A DNA stretch of 51,222 nt from Bacteroidales bacterium (GCA_024681475.1 JAILAT010000050.1:1-51222), one strand, 5' to 3'; shown: positions 1 to 7,920, counted from the first letter of the stretch. The notes: generated by a model not told the origin, from the sequence alone. Numbers and translations: made by a program.

Positions 1-378
1 CTGATGTACGCCATCGGGCCTTCTGCTCGTCCAAAAACCGAGACTGCTGGGGGAATAGCCATTGGTATCAAAGAGGATGTGCTGAAATATGAACAAATGG
101 CAGCATATAAGAGGATAAAGTATTTGTTGTTCCATTACTGGAGTAACCCCAAGGCCTATATTTTAACGAAATCCCCTTTGTTGGTGGCTCCAGACAATGT
201 GCCGTCTAATTACCTCAAGAGAATGGAGAACGATGCTGTAAAATATCTACTGCTTGAATATGACCCCGACAGTCCATCAAATATTGTCAACATCGATATT
301 CTCAAGACTCAGAGAAGAGGCGAAATCAGATATCTGCCATTTGTAACCACCATTGAAAGTATCACTAAAGATGAATAG
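1..378 (+). CDS. Unknown protein, 5'-truncated by window edge
   Basis: The reading frame is open to the first base, so the gene probably begins outside the window. The first ATG inside is at 4. The visible 125 residues are soluble-looking, with a basic/aromatic stretch (KRIKYLLFHYW) around residues 36-47 and an acidic C-terminus (ITKDE). I do not recognise a family. The stop codon overlaps the start of the AbiH gene by 8 nt (ATG at 371), which suggests translational coupling and a shared operon. By position it may be a partner or regulator of the abortive-infection genes downstream, but nothing in the residues proves this. Base composition is AT-rich like its neighbours. Confidence 0.55.
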   Translation: MMYAIGPSARPKTETAGGIAIGIKEDVLKYEQMAAYKRIKYLLFHYWSNPKAYILTKSPLLVAPDNVPSNYLKRMENDAVKYLLLEYDPDSPSNIVNIDILKTQRRGEIRYLPFVTTIESITKDE

Positions 379-1441
379 GCTTGTACTCATAGGCAACGGC
401 TTCGACTTGGCTCATGGTCTCAAAACCAGTTATGCGGATTTCATCAATTGGTATTGGGAGCAACGTGTTAATGGGTTTCGTGGAAATCTTACTAATGTAT
501 CAGAAGACCCTTTATGTACGTTTGAACTTTATGATGACGATATACGATGCTGGAATGTGTTCGCATTTCATCTACCACGATTTATCAATAAACCCTTAGG
601 CAAAGATGTTATACAATCAATAATGGAAGATACGTCACGATTTAAAGCGACACTTTCTCCTTTCTTTGAAAGAATTATTAAAAGCATTGAAACAAAAGGT
701 TGGGTGGACATCGAGAACGAATACTATTCAATGCTCGTTCGAGAAAAAGATTACGGAGACCGCATTAAGACTTTGAATAATCATCTGGATTTCTTACGAG
801 AAAAGTTAATTGAATATCTAAACATAGAGAAGGTGAAGAGTTGTACTTTGCATGATGAAATCAAAGACAAAATATATCGCCCAATTGAGTCATGTGAATT
901 ATCTGTTAAGGGTAAACAAATGCCAGAAAATTACTATGCTCTCTCAAAAATCATGTTGCTAAACTTCAACTATACAAGCACTCCTGAAATGTATCTGTCT
1001 GACAAAGCAACGGTTAACTACATCCATGGAAATTTGGAAGATCCACAAAGCGTTATCTTCGGATATGGGGACGAGTTGGACGAGAATTACAAGAAACTCA
1101 AGGAACAGAATGATTTTGAGTGTATGCGACAAGTGAAATCCATTCGGTATCTAGAACATGACAACTATCGTCGTATGCTTGAGTTCATCGAGTCGGCCCC
1201 TTTCCAAGCCGTCATTATGGGGCACTCCTGTGGCAATAGCGACAGAACATTGCTTAACACCATCTTTGAACACCCCAATTGTGTTTCTATAAAACCATAT
1301 TATTATCTAAAAGACGATAGAACAGACACATACTCCGAGCTGACAATAAGTATCAACCGAAACTTCAGCAATCCAAAAAAGATGCGAGACCGTGTGGTCA
1401 ATAAAGACTATACTGAACCCCTTACAAATTCTATGAAATAA
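371..1441 (+). CDS. AbiH-family abortive infection protein
   Basis: The N-terminus carries the AbiH signature: MNRLVLIGNGFDLAHGL with the GNGFDLAHG turn at residues 8-16, followed by a TSYADF segment. The middle has the YIHG motif and the C-terminal third the GHSCGNSD motif, both usual in the family. At 356 residues it has normal AbiH length. Family members are linked to phage exclusion in Lactococcus and are common in defence islands; the biochemical activity is not settled. An in-frame TTG at 353 exists, but the ATG at 371 places the conserved motif at the usual distance from the start and overlaps the preceding stop. The neighbouring AbiTii-like gene follows after 19 nt, so the two probably form a defence operon. 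Confidence 0.85.
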   Translation: MNRLVLIGNGFDLAHGLKTSYADFINWYWEQRVNGFRGNLTNVSEDPLCTFELYDDDIRCWNVFAFHLPRFINKPLGKDVIQSIMEDTSRFKATLSPFFERIIKSIETKGWVDIENEYYSMLVREKDYGDRIKTLNNHLDFLREKLIEYLNIEKVKSCTLHDEIKDKIYRPIESCELSVKGKQMPENYYALSKIMLLNFNYTSTPEMYLSDKATVNYIHGNLEDPQSVIFGYGDELDENYKKLKEQNDFECMRQVKSIRYLEHDNYRRMLEFIESAPFQAVIMGHSCGNSDRTLLNTIFEHPNCVSIKPYYYLKDDRTDTYSELTISINRNFSNPKKMRDRVVNKDYTEPLTNSMK

Positions 1442-1460
1442 TAAACAAATAAGCACGCAA

Positions 1461-2396
1461 ATGGATGTTATAAAAACAAAAAAATTGATAGAAGGTATAA
1501 TTGAAGATTTATCCAATAATATAGCAATCACAAGCGTATTCAATAAAGTCCAAATCTTAGCCAGTTATCTCAATAACGATGCATTTACACTATGGGTCAA
1601 AAATGAGAGGATGGGCTATAATGATGTGCATCAACTGCCCGAATACAGAAAAACGAATGTGGATATTCTTGTTGATGGTATTAGCGGGGGGTATTCCCTC
1701 ACTAACTTTCCTATTCCCAATGGAATTTTTGGAAATGATGGTATTGAGAAAATCATGCGCACATACAATTGTTTTGATAAAATATCAAATCTTGAACCAT
1801 TTAAAAACGAGCCAGAAGGGTGTACAAATATTGTACTACCTGTAATTGCATATTCGGAATTAAAAAAGATTTTCCCATACGGTGAAATACATGTTGCATA
1901 TCATAGGATTCCCAATTTGTTTTTTGCGGGAGTTGTCGATGCTGTCAATTCAAAGTTATTGGATTTCCTATTAGAAATTAACAAAGAAATGGAAATTGAC
2001 GCTGATTTTAATACAATAAACAAGAAACAATACATTGATAACGTGGCCAATCAAACAATTAATGCGGGTGTTGTGAACATGGGGAGTGGAAATATTACAA
2101 TTGAGAATAGTCAAGTAATGGGAGGTCACGGTAACAATATGCCAATCTCATCTGACCTAAAAGAGAAAATACAAGAAATCATTGCAGAGATTGAGAAAAT
2201 CAAAGTTGAAGATGAAGCTGATAAGAATGATATAGCCGAAGAAATATTTGCAATAAAAGAAGAGTTACACAAAGAATCCCCCTCAAAGACCTTAATGAAG
2301 CGTTCTCTCAGGGTTTTAAAAACGATAGGTAGCATCGCACAAGAGAAAGTGATTGAACATGGCATCGATCAATTATTGAATTCCCTACCGAAATAA
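1461..2396 (+). CDS. AbiTii-domain protein
   Basis: Residues 5-190 match the AbiTii pattern: a helical start, then ILASYLNNDAFTLWVKNE, then GYNDVHQLPEYRK. The family is named after the AbiTii component of a lactococcal abortive-infection system. A glycine-rich beta-type linker near residues 200-225 (NMGSGNITIENSQ) separates this from a charged, coiled-coil-like C-terminal region rich in Glu and Lys. No signal peptide or membrane segment is seen. It follows AbiH by 19 nt and precedes a promoter-like box at 2401. The domain call is from motif recognition; its role in phage defence is inferred from the family and from context. Confidence 0.72.
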   Translation: MDVIKTKKLIEGIIEDLSNNIAITSVFNKVQILASYLNNDAFTLWVKNERMGYNDVHQLPEYRKTNVDILVDGISGGYSLTNFPIPNGIFGNDGIEKIMRTYNCFDKISNLEPFKNEPEGCTNIVLPVIAYSELKKIFPYGEIHVAYHRIPNLFFAGVVDAVNSKLLDFLLEINKEMEIDADFNTINKKQYIDNVANQTINAGVVNMGSGNITIENSQVMGGHGNNMPISSDLKEKIQEIIAEIEKIKVEDEADKNDIAEEIFAIKEELHKESPSKTLMKRSLRVLKTIGSIAQEKVIEHGIDQLLNSLPK

Positions 2397-2400
2397 TATG

Positions 2401-2408
2401 TAATTTTG
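2401..2408 (+). promoter_or_regulatory. Bacteroidota -7 promoter box
   Basis: TAATTTTG matches the Bacteroidota -7 consensus TAnnTTTG just after the AbiTii stop and about 46 nt upstream of the ATG at 2455. No clear TTTG -33 element was found at the usual distance. It would let the AlbA/RecG-like gene be transcribed independently of AbiH-AbiTii. Confidence 0.45.
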
Positions 2409-2454
2409 CACCCGAAATAGATATTTGCCAGTCAGGAAAAAACAAAACCACATT

Positions 2455-3993
2455 ATGGATATAGACAAAATACGATATTTACTCAACGACATTGAGAGTG
2501 ACAGAGTGGAGCGAACAATATCAACCACTAATACTGATAAGTTCGGTCAGGCAATTTGTGCTTTTGCCAACGACTTGCCGAATCTCCAACAGCCGGGATA
2601 TTTGTTTCTCGGTGTGGAGGATGACGGCAGAGTAAAAGGTATTAATGTTACTGATGACTTGTTGAAAAATTTAGCCGCCATTCGCACAGACGGTAATATT
2701 CAGCCGCAGCCGTCAATGACAGTGGAAAAGGTTTCGTTGGAAGACGGAGACATTGTGATGGTGAAAGTAGAGCCGGCAGTATTCCCTCCTGTCAGATACA
2801 AGGGGCGTATTTGGATTAGGATAGGGCCAAGAAAGGGCGTCGCCAACGAGAATGACGAGCATATCCTGATGGAGAAACGGCGCTCAAATGTGACATCTTT
2901 TGACTCGTTGCCTTGTTTAAACGCAACGATAGACGATTTGGACTTGCAGAAGTTCAAACACTATTATCTCCCTAAAGCCATGAATGACGAGGAGCTGGAG
3001 TCAGACCGTCGAGATGTGAAACTCCAATTAAGTGCTTTTGGATTCTTCGATACTCGGTACGACTGTCCGACAAATGCAGGGATGTTGTTCTTCGCAAAGA
3101 ATCTTCGTCGCTTTATTCCCGGTGCGTATGTCCAATATGTGCGTTTTGCTGGAAAAGACCGTGCTGGGGATATTCTGACCGAACACGAGTTTAAAGACAA
3201 CCTGTGTACCATTTTGCCCGAATTGGATACGTTTATAAAGACAACGATCTCCAACCGACGCCCGATACCTGTTTCTGCCTTGCAAGAAGAGCAAGTTGCA
3301 GATTATCCTGATTGGGCCACTCGCGAGCTTCTGATGAACGCCATCTGCCATAGAGACTATACAAGCAACGGTCCCATTCAATTCTATCAATATGACGACC
3401 GAATTGAAATAATGAATCATGGTGGGTTGTATGGCAGAGCTAATGTGGAGAACTTCCCGAATGTGAACGACTACCGGAATATTGTTGTTGCAGAGGCCAT
3501 GAAAGTGCTTGGATTTGTGAACCGTCATAGTCGCGGCGTTCTGCGTGTACAGAAAGAACTCAAGGCTAATGAGAATGGGAAAGCCATATATGATTTCTCA
3601 TATCAGACTGCAGTCATGGTGACGGAAAGCAAATCGCCACGAGCAGAACGGCTGATGAAAGAAGCTATCGTCAATGGACTTCTGATGGAAAATGGAGAAA
3701 AAAGGTCAGATTTGGCTGAAAACGCCTATAAAAAACAGACAGATTTGTCTGTTTCAGAAGAAAAACAGACACAAAAACAGACAAATTTGGCTGTTTTTGA
3801 TTTCCCATCGCTACTCGTTAAAAATGTTTATGAGGCCCTTAATATGAACCGCAAGGCAAAATATTCTTGGCTTGCAGACAATCTCGGTGTTAGCGAACGA
3901 ACAATCCAACGTGCCATCAATGACTTAAAGGAACTGGGTTACATCAACAAAGAACACTCAAAAATAAAAGGTGAGTGGCAGCTACTGAAATAA
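2455..3993 (+). CDS. AlbA_2/Schlafen-type ATP-binding protein, RecG-like
   Basis: Three parts can be seen. Residues 5-130 resemble the AlbA_2 (Schlafen-like) putative nucleic-acid-binding domain, with FANDLPN, YLFLGVEDDG and a PPVRYKGRIWIRIG strand. Around residues 288-330 is a GHKL-type ATPase segment (ELLMNAICHRDY, then RIEIMNHGGLYG) as in the RecG-like ATP-binding family. The last 50 residues look like a helix-turn-helix (WLADNLGVSERTIQRAINDL). A Lys/Gln/Thr-rich linker separates ATPase and HTH. Such proteins are often annotated as transcriptional regulators or as RecG-like helicases, but no helicase motifs are visible. The ATG at 2455 is preferred to an upstream TTG at 2425 because it lies further from the promoter box and starts the domain cleanly. 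Confidence 0.8.
   Translation: MDIDKIRYLLNDIESDRVERTISTTNTDKFGQAICAFANDLPNLQQPGYLFLGVEDDGRVKGINVTDDLLKNLAAIRTDGNIQPQPSMTVEKVSLEDGDIVMVKVEPAVFPPVRYKGRIWIRIGPRKGVANENDEHILMEKRRSNVTSFDSLPCLNATIDDLDLQKFKHYYLPKAMNDEELESDRRDVKLQLSAFGFFDTRYDCPTNAGMLFFAKNLRRFIPGAYVQYVRFAGKDRAGDILTEHEFKDNLCTILPELDTFIKTTISNRRPIPVSALQEEQVADYPDWATRELLMNAICHRDYTSNGPIQFYQYDDRIEIMNHGGLYGRANVENFPNVNDYRNIVVAEAMKVLGFVNRHSRGVLRVQKELKANENGKAIYDFSYQTAVMVTESKSPRAERLMKEAIVNGLLMENGEKRSDLAENAYKKQTDLSVSEEKQTQKQTNLAVFDFPSLLVKNVYEALNMNRKAKYSWLADNLGVSERTIQRAINDLKELGYINKEHSKIKGEWQLLK
3731..3798 (+). repeat. Short direct and inverted repeats in linker
   Basis: Inside the AlbA/RecG-like gene the core AAAAACAGACA occurs three times (3731, 3761, 3774). 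The first copy forms a perfect 9-bp inverted repeat (3733-3741 with 3746-3754, loop GATT), and the last a near copy with GGCTGTTTTT. The repeats encode the KQTDLSV, KQTQ and KQTNLAV segments of the interdomain linker. Confidence 0.7.
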
Positions 3994-4036
3994 ACGAGGT
4001 AGGTGAAGAATAGATAAGAAATAAGATTCTAATAAT

Positions 4037-4936
4037 ATGAAGAAGAGTGAATTGGAGTTAAGAAGAGTGTTCAAGAGAAAGATTACTATGTTAGAGAAAC
4101 TACTTGAACTGACTTCCCAAGAGGAGTTGTTATCTGAACAAAGGAGGGAGTATGCTGCATTGATGGCTGTAGAACTAAGGTCATTATTTTGCCATTCTGG
4201 AGGAGATCCTCTTATCAAAAATGCATTGATGGATAAAGAGTTACTATTCCCTTTTTATGATCATATGACACCCCTCAATGAACTAAGCGACTTCATATTA
4301 GTAGCTATCCACTCCAACGGGCAATATTGTACATTTGATTCTTCGTTGACTATTGCGTTAGATGGTACGCAAGTTCCTTCTACATGGTTATCATATTATA
4401 GCTGGATTAATCACATAGTTGTTGATTTAAAAGCTGCTCAATACCCACCATTAACAAGAGAAAATATCATCAAAATTGTGGCCGACAAGAACGGGGCACA
4501 TGTTGATCCTGATATACATCCTTTCTTGGAGCTGATAGAAACCAGCAATATAATGCCCTTCAACATTTCCATCGATAATAAGCCATGCAAGGCAGATTGC
4601 TGTAACCTACTAAATGAAACTATTTATTCTATTGCCAAGGAAGCTGTATTTGCATATAAATATAAACCTTTGGTGTGGAGTAAGGGAAAGGAGAAGGAAG
4701 AGCATAGAATGTTAAGGGTTTTCGACTACTCTTTTGATTCATACAATAGATATAAATACATGGTTTGTAATCCAATAATAAATCAGTATAGCACAAATAG
4801 AATATATGGTTGTAAAATATCGGATTTCCCTATAGATTTATCCGAATTATTATTTAAAAACAGGATATTCCCTGCCTATGTGATAAAAGTAGAAGGGATT
4901 ATTCCTCAACAAGGAAAAAAGGAAAGGAGTAAGTAG
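4037..4936 (+). CDS. Unknown island protein
   Basis: A 299-residue protein I do not recognise. The N-terminal 60 residues are strongly charged and helical (KKSELELRRVFKRK, then LEKLLELTSQEELLSEQRRE). The middle contains an ADKNGAHVDPDI motif near residues 153-164, preceded by LTRENIIKIV, which looks like a conserved turn. The C-terminal third is aromatic and basic. There is no signal peptide or transmembrane segment. It follows the AlbA/RecG-like gene by 43 nt on the same strand and has the same AT-rich composition, so it probably belongs to the same acquired island. A role in phage defence is possible from position only. The 287 nt downstream to the next gene hold no supportable feature. Confidence 0.7.
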   Translation: MKKSELELRRVFKRKITMLEKLLELTSQEELLSEQRREYAALMAVELRSLFCHSGGDPLIKNALMDKELLFPFYDHMTPLNELSDFILVAIHSNGQYCTFDSSLTIALDGTQVPSTWLSYYSWINHIVVDLKAAQYPPLTRENIIKIVADKNGAHVDPDIHPFLELIETSNIMPFNISIDNKPCKADCCNLLNETIYSIAKEAVFAYKYKPLVWSKGKEKEEHRMLRVFDYSFDSYNRYKYMVCNPIINQYSTNRIYGCKISDFPIDLSELLFKNRIFPAYVIKVEGIIPQQGKKERSK

Positions 4937-5223
4937 TCGTTAATGAGGTTTTCTTAATGGTTCCATCTTAACGTTAATAGGAAATCCGACGACCACAGCT
5001 TCCCATTGTTCAATCTCTATACATCACATAAAACTGCGATCCATAGCATTTTAGCAAACATTCACTAATTGACCTTTCCCCGTCCTATTGGTTCGCAAAC
5101 GCATATAGGTTTTACCAATATGTACTTAGTATTACCTCGCGGGCGATGCTGATTATTTCAATCTGTTAAGGCGTGTTCTTGCTGTTTTGGGGTTATTGGT
5201 GAATGATCTACAAAACTTGATGG

Positions 5224-5706
5224 CTATTCTTTGACAAAAGTGTATCTCATCTGGTAGCGTTCCCCCTCATCGGACTCGAAGCATCGCAGGACGAGTGTGT
5301 CACGGGTCAGTTTTTCTGTCTCGAACTCGGTAGGTTTATTATGGCCGTATTTCTCTATTTCAATACGAATGTCACTCTTGCTGTATTGTGTGCTGTCGAC
5401 ATTTATCAGGTATGGCAGCTGAGGCTCGCAGTCGTGGGTGTGATATGTCACGACACACTTGCTTGTGTCGATGAAGTTTAACGAGACGAGGGTGGCAATG
5501 CTTGTGTCTTGTTTGTAATTAGTGGGCTCAAAACGAAGATCATATTCATCTTCTTCCGCCCACCAACGACATTCCGCCGCTACGCATTTCCACTTTCCCA
5601 AGAGCATCGTGTTTTCGGTTGTGTTTCCGTATTCCGTCGCACTCTTGCATCCGGTCATCATGCCTATGCAAGACAACGCGGTGAGGGTCAAGATTACTTT
5701 CCTCAT
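5224..5706 (-). CDS. Small lipoprotein, lipocalin-like
   Basis: The N-terminus is a lipoprotein signal peptide with hydrophobic core and a lipobox ending MTGC, giving Cys19 or 20 as the lipidated residue. The mature part begins with an LLGKWKC motif, typical of the first strand in small lipocalin-like or META-like beta-barrel lipoproteins of Bacteroidota. The rest alternates hydrophobic and polar residues as expected for beta strands. Length (160 aa) fits. No enzymatic motif is present. It lies downstream of the transketolase C-half on the same strand, separated by a strong hairpin at 5755-5783, so it is likely transcribed separately. Function unknown; the lipocalin-like call is inference. 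Confidence 0.7.
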   Translation of the reverse strand: MRKVILTLTALSCIGMMTGCKSATEYGNTTENTMLLGKWKCVAAECRWWAEEDEYDLRFEPTNYKQDTSIATLVSLNFIDTSKCVVTYHTHDCEPQLPYLINVDSTQYSKSDIRIEIEKYGHNKPTEFETEKLTRDTLVLRCFESDEGERYQMRYTFVKE

Positions 5707-5754
5707 ATTTGGATGTATAATGTGTCAAACTTCGCCGGGTTGCATGGTGCTGCC

Positions 5755-5783
5755 GAGGGCCCGCGCCTGCGGCGCGGGCCCTC
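5755..5783 (-). terminator. GC-rich hairpin after transketolase C-half
   Basis: A perfect 13-bp stem (GAGGGCCCGCGCC at 5755-5767 with its complement at 5771-5783) and a TGC loop begins 15 nt after the transketolase stop. No T tract follows, so it may act as a pause site, RNA-end stabiliser or Rho-assisted terminator rather than a classic intrinsic terminator. Confidence 0.55.
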
Positions 5784-5798
5784 AACATTACCCGTTAG

Positions 5799-7034
5799 TT
5801 ATTCCTTGCGCCAGCGCTTGAGCTGCGGGAAGTACTGGCGGAGCTGCGCCTTGTACTCCTCAGCGGTGAGGTGCTGGTTGGTGTTCTTGTTGAACTCGTC
5901 AACATACTGCGCGCAGAAGTCAATCATCTGCTCCATGGTGCAGTCCTGCGTGAAGTGGCCATCCTTGTAGCAGTAGTGGCAGTACTCGGTGTTGAGGCTG
6001 CCGTCAGCGTCGATACCACAGTCTGCAGCGCCGTTCAGCGGCATGCCGCAGCTCTGGCAATAATGCTGCTTGGGGGCACCGGGCTTGCGCTGAAGGACAG
6101 CGTAAACCTTGGCCATGATGTCGTTGGCGCGGAGATGGTAGTTGGTGAGCATCTCGTCGGGCGTGCCGCTCTCGCCGAACTTGTCGTCCACGGCCACGTA
6201 CTCCATGGGCGTGGGGCAGCGGAGGGCGAGCGTCTGAGCCACACTGTCGCCGAGGCCGCCGTTGAAGAGATGTTCCTCGCAGGTGACGACTGCGCCGGTC
6301 TTCTTGGCGCTGGCCACGATGGCCTCCACGTCGAGCGGCTTGATGGTGTGGATATTGATAACCTCGCAGCTGATGCCGACCTTCTCGAGCATCTCGGCAG
6401 CCTGCAGGGCTTCCCATACGAGGTGGCCACAGGCGAAGATGGTGACATCCTTGCCCTCGCTCAGGAGCTGGGCCTTGCCGATTTCAAACTTCTCACCTTC
6501 CGGCAGGAAGCAGGGCATCTTGCTGCGGCCAAGACGCAGATAGACGGGTCCGACGTGCTCGGCAGCAGCCATCGTAGCGGCCTTGGCCTGGTTGAAGTCG
6601 GCGGGCACCAGCACGGTCATGTTGGGCAGCACCTTCATCAGGGCGATGTCCTCCATGGTCTGGTGGGTAGCACCGTCCTCACCGAGCGAGATGCCGGCGT
6701 GCGAGCCGCATATCTTGACATTCTTGTTCGAGTAGCAGACCACCTGACGGATCTGGTCGTAGACGCGGCCGGTGACGAACTCGGCGAATCCGCCGATGAA
6801 GGGCACCTTGCCGCAAAGGCTCAAGCCGGCGGCGATGCCGACCATGTTGGCCTCGGCGATGCCGCACTGGATGAAGCGCTCAAGGTACTCCTTGGCGAAG
6901 CCGTCCATCTTGACGCTGCCTTTCACGTCGGCGCTCAGGGCGACGACATTCTCGTTCTTGCGGCCAGCCTCAACAAGGCCTTCACCCATGCCGGCACGCA
7001 ACTCTTTCATTGATTGTTTTTCGTAGTGGGTCAT
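5799..7034 (-). CDS. Transketolase C-terminal half fused to zinc ribbon
   Basis: Residues 1-320 are the pyrimidine-binding and C-terminal domains of a split transketolase: QCGIAEANMVGIAAG with the catalytic-type Glu61, GSHAGISLGEDGATHQ, and the VINIHTIKPLD segment. It would need the N-terminal half (11759-12610) to bind thiamine diphosphate and move two-carbon ketol units in the pentose phosphate pathway. Residues 322-405 are a different domain: CQSCGMPL (Cys326, Cys329) and YCHYCYKDG (Cys352, Cys355), followed by a helical tail, matching the putative zinc ribbon family Zn_ribbon_2 normally found as a stand-alone 80-90 aa protein. The join is in one uninterrupted frame. The domain identities are clear; why they are fused is not known. 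Confidence 0.9.
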   Translation of the reverse strand: MTHYEKQSMKELRAGMGEGLVEAGRKNENVVALSADVKGSVKMDGFAKEYLERFIQCGIAEANMVGIAAGLSLCGKVPFIGGFAEFVTGRVYDQIRQVVCYSNKNVKICGSHAGISLGEDGATHQTMEDIALMKVLPNMTVLVPADFNQAKAATMAAAEHVGPVYLRLGRSKMPCFLPEGEKFEIGKAQLLSEGKDVTIFACGHLVWEALQAAEMLEKVGISCEVINIHTIKPLDVEAIVASAKKTGAVVTCEEHLFNGGLGDSVAQTLALRCPTPMEYVAVDDKFGESGTPDEMLTNYHLRANDIMAKVYAVLQRKPGAPKQHYCQSCGMPLNGAADCGIDADGSLNTEYCHYCYKDGHFTQDCTMEQMIDFCAQYVDEFNKNTNQHLTAEEYKAQLRQYFPQLKRWRKE

Positions 7035-7073
7035 AATGATTATTTATTTTTTATATGTTTCATCCTTAATCTT

Positions 7074-7248
7074 TTACCTTTGTCTCACCAATGCCAAGAG
7101 CGAGTCATTCTTGCTCTCGGGGTATATGTCACCATTGATCAAATGATAGGTCGCCATCTTGTCCGAAGACAACTTTGGGGACAAAAGCCACCAGCCACAG
7201 CAACATTGCCGTGATGCCGAAAATCATGCGTATGTGGTTTGTCTTCAT
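7074..7248 (-). pseudogene. Remnant of a small secreted protein gene
   Basis: On the minus strand an ATG at 7248 opens a 39-aa frame with a convincing signal peptide (basic start, core MIFGITAMLLWLVAF, then FGQ) that stops at 7129. A second frame overlapping its end (ATG at about 7165) continues to a stop at 7074 and reads like ordinary protein (YHLINGDIYPESKND). A single frame change would join them into one small secreted protein. It sits in the gap between the four-helix-bundle gene and the transketolase C-half. The remainder of the 293-nt gap holds only AT-rich leader and the repeat array at 7290. Confidence 0.35.
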
Positions 7249-7289
7249 TGTCGCTTCTTTGTTGTTTTTTCGTTTGTTTTCTATCTTTT

Positions 7290-7366
7290 GGGTTTTATGG
7301 GTCTAATGGGTTTTATGGGCAATATGATCATTTCTGCCCATTAGAACCATTCTGCCCACTAAACCC
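7290..7366. repeat. Inverted pair of 9-nt iterated arrays
   Basis: GGG triplets start at 7290, 7299, 7308 and 7317, exactly 9 nt apart, with fixed core ATGGG and four variable bases (TCTA, TTTT, CAAT). After a 17-nt spacer, CCC (one ACC) triplets start at 7337, 7346, 7355 and 7364, again exactly 9 nt apart, as the inverted partner. The two halves match imperfectly and could fold as a long hairpin. The second half is in phase with codons and encodes the tail of the four-helix-bundle suffix protein. Confidence 0.8.
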
Positions 7367-7918
7367 ATGACTATCTCGATAGGCCTTCCTCGCTCTAAAC
7401 ATCTCTTCTTTTATTCCTCCGTTCTCGAGGAAGTTTTTCTTCTGCCACTCTATCAGCCCTTTTATCAGCACGTCGCACTGGTGTATCAGCGTGATGGCAA
7501 TATTGGCGATGGTCTCGTCGGAACGGTCTTTTATCTTCTCACGGTACACAGCCGAATCGAGGTGCCGCTTACAGAACTCGCGCGTCTGCACACAGCGCGG
7601 ATCGTCGTATGGCCACTGCTCAAGACCGCGGACCCGCAGGTAGTCCTCATAGTCGAGCAGCAACTCGTGCAGCGAGGCGCGGTTGACGTTGGTGAGTTTC
7701 ATCTCCATCTCCTTGGAGGTCACCCCATCAATGTTCCCCTCTGCCAGATTCTGCTTGCCGCTCCTCGCCGCTTGCACCATCTGGTCTATGGTGCGGTCTC
7801 CATTCTGCAGGAACTTATGGGCAAAATAATAGGTAACGTCGTAGACGCACTCCGCTTTCTGGAATGCCTTCAACGTCCTGTAGTTGTTATCCTGCCGTAT
7901 GAAATCCCTGTTGTCCAT
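7328..7918 (-). CDS. Four-helix-bundle suffix-domain protein, copy 1
   Basis: The core matches the four-helix-bundle suffix family related to 23S rRNA intervening-sequence proteins: LKAFQKAECVYDVTYYFAHKF, GDRTIDQMVQAARSGKQN, EMKLTNVNRASLHELLLDY, then a second helical half IANIAITLIHQCDVLIKGL and the FLENGGIKEEMFRARKAYR end. Length is 196 aa from the ATG at 7918; a GTG at 7936 would overlap the upstream lipoprotein gene. The last 12 residues are GFS-GQN-GSN-GQK, a Gly-X-Y tail encoded by the 9-nt repeat array. The family resembles the Avd accessory fold of diversity-generating retroelements, but no reverse transcriptase is near. Function unknown. A frameshifted paralogue lies at 45499-46127. 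Confidence 0.85.
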   Translation of the reverse strand: MDNRDFIRQDNNYRTLKAFQKAECVYDVTYYFAHKFLQNGDRTIDQMVQAARSGKQNLAEGNIDGVTSKEMEMKLTNVNRASLHELLLDYEDYLRVRGLEQWPYDDPRCVQTREFCKRHLDSAVYREKIKDRSDETIANIAITLIHQCDVLIKGLIEWQKKNFLENGGIKEEMFRARKAYRDSHGFSGQNGSNGQK

Positions 7919-7920
7919 TT

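Noticed and set aside
4937..5223. Attachment site at the right edge of the island
   Set aside because: No tRNA, integrase or direct repeat with the left part of the window could be seen.
5871..7013. Long plus-strand open frame opposite the transketolase C-half
   Set aside because: An antisense shadow caused by codon bias in a GC-rich gene; repetitive Val/Ala/Leu/Gly composition and no family match.
7328..7918. Diversity-generating retroelement accessory (Avd)
   Set aside because: Same broad fold, but no reverse transcriptase, template repeat or variable repeat pair is found nearby.
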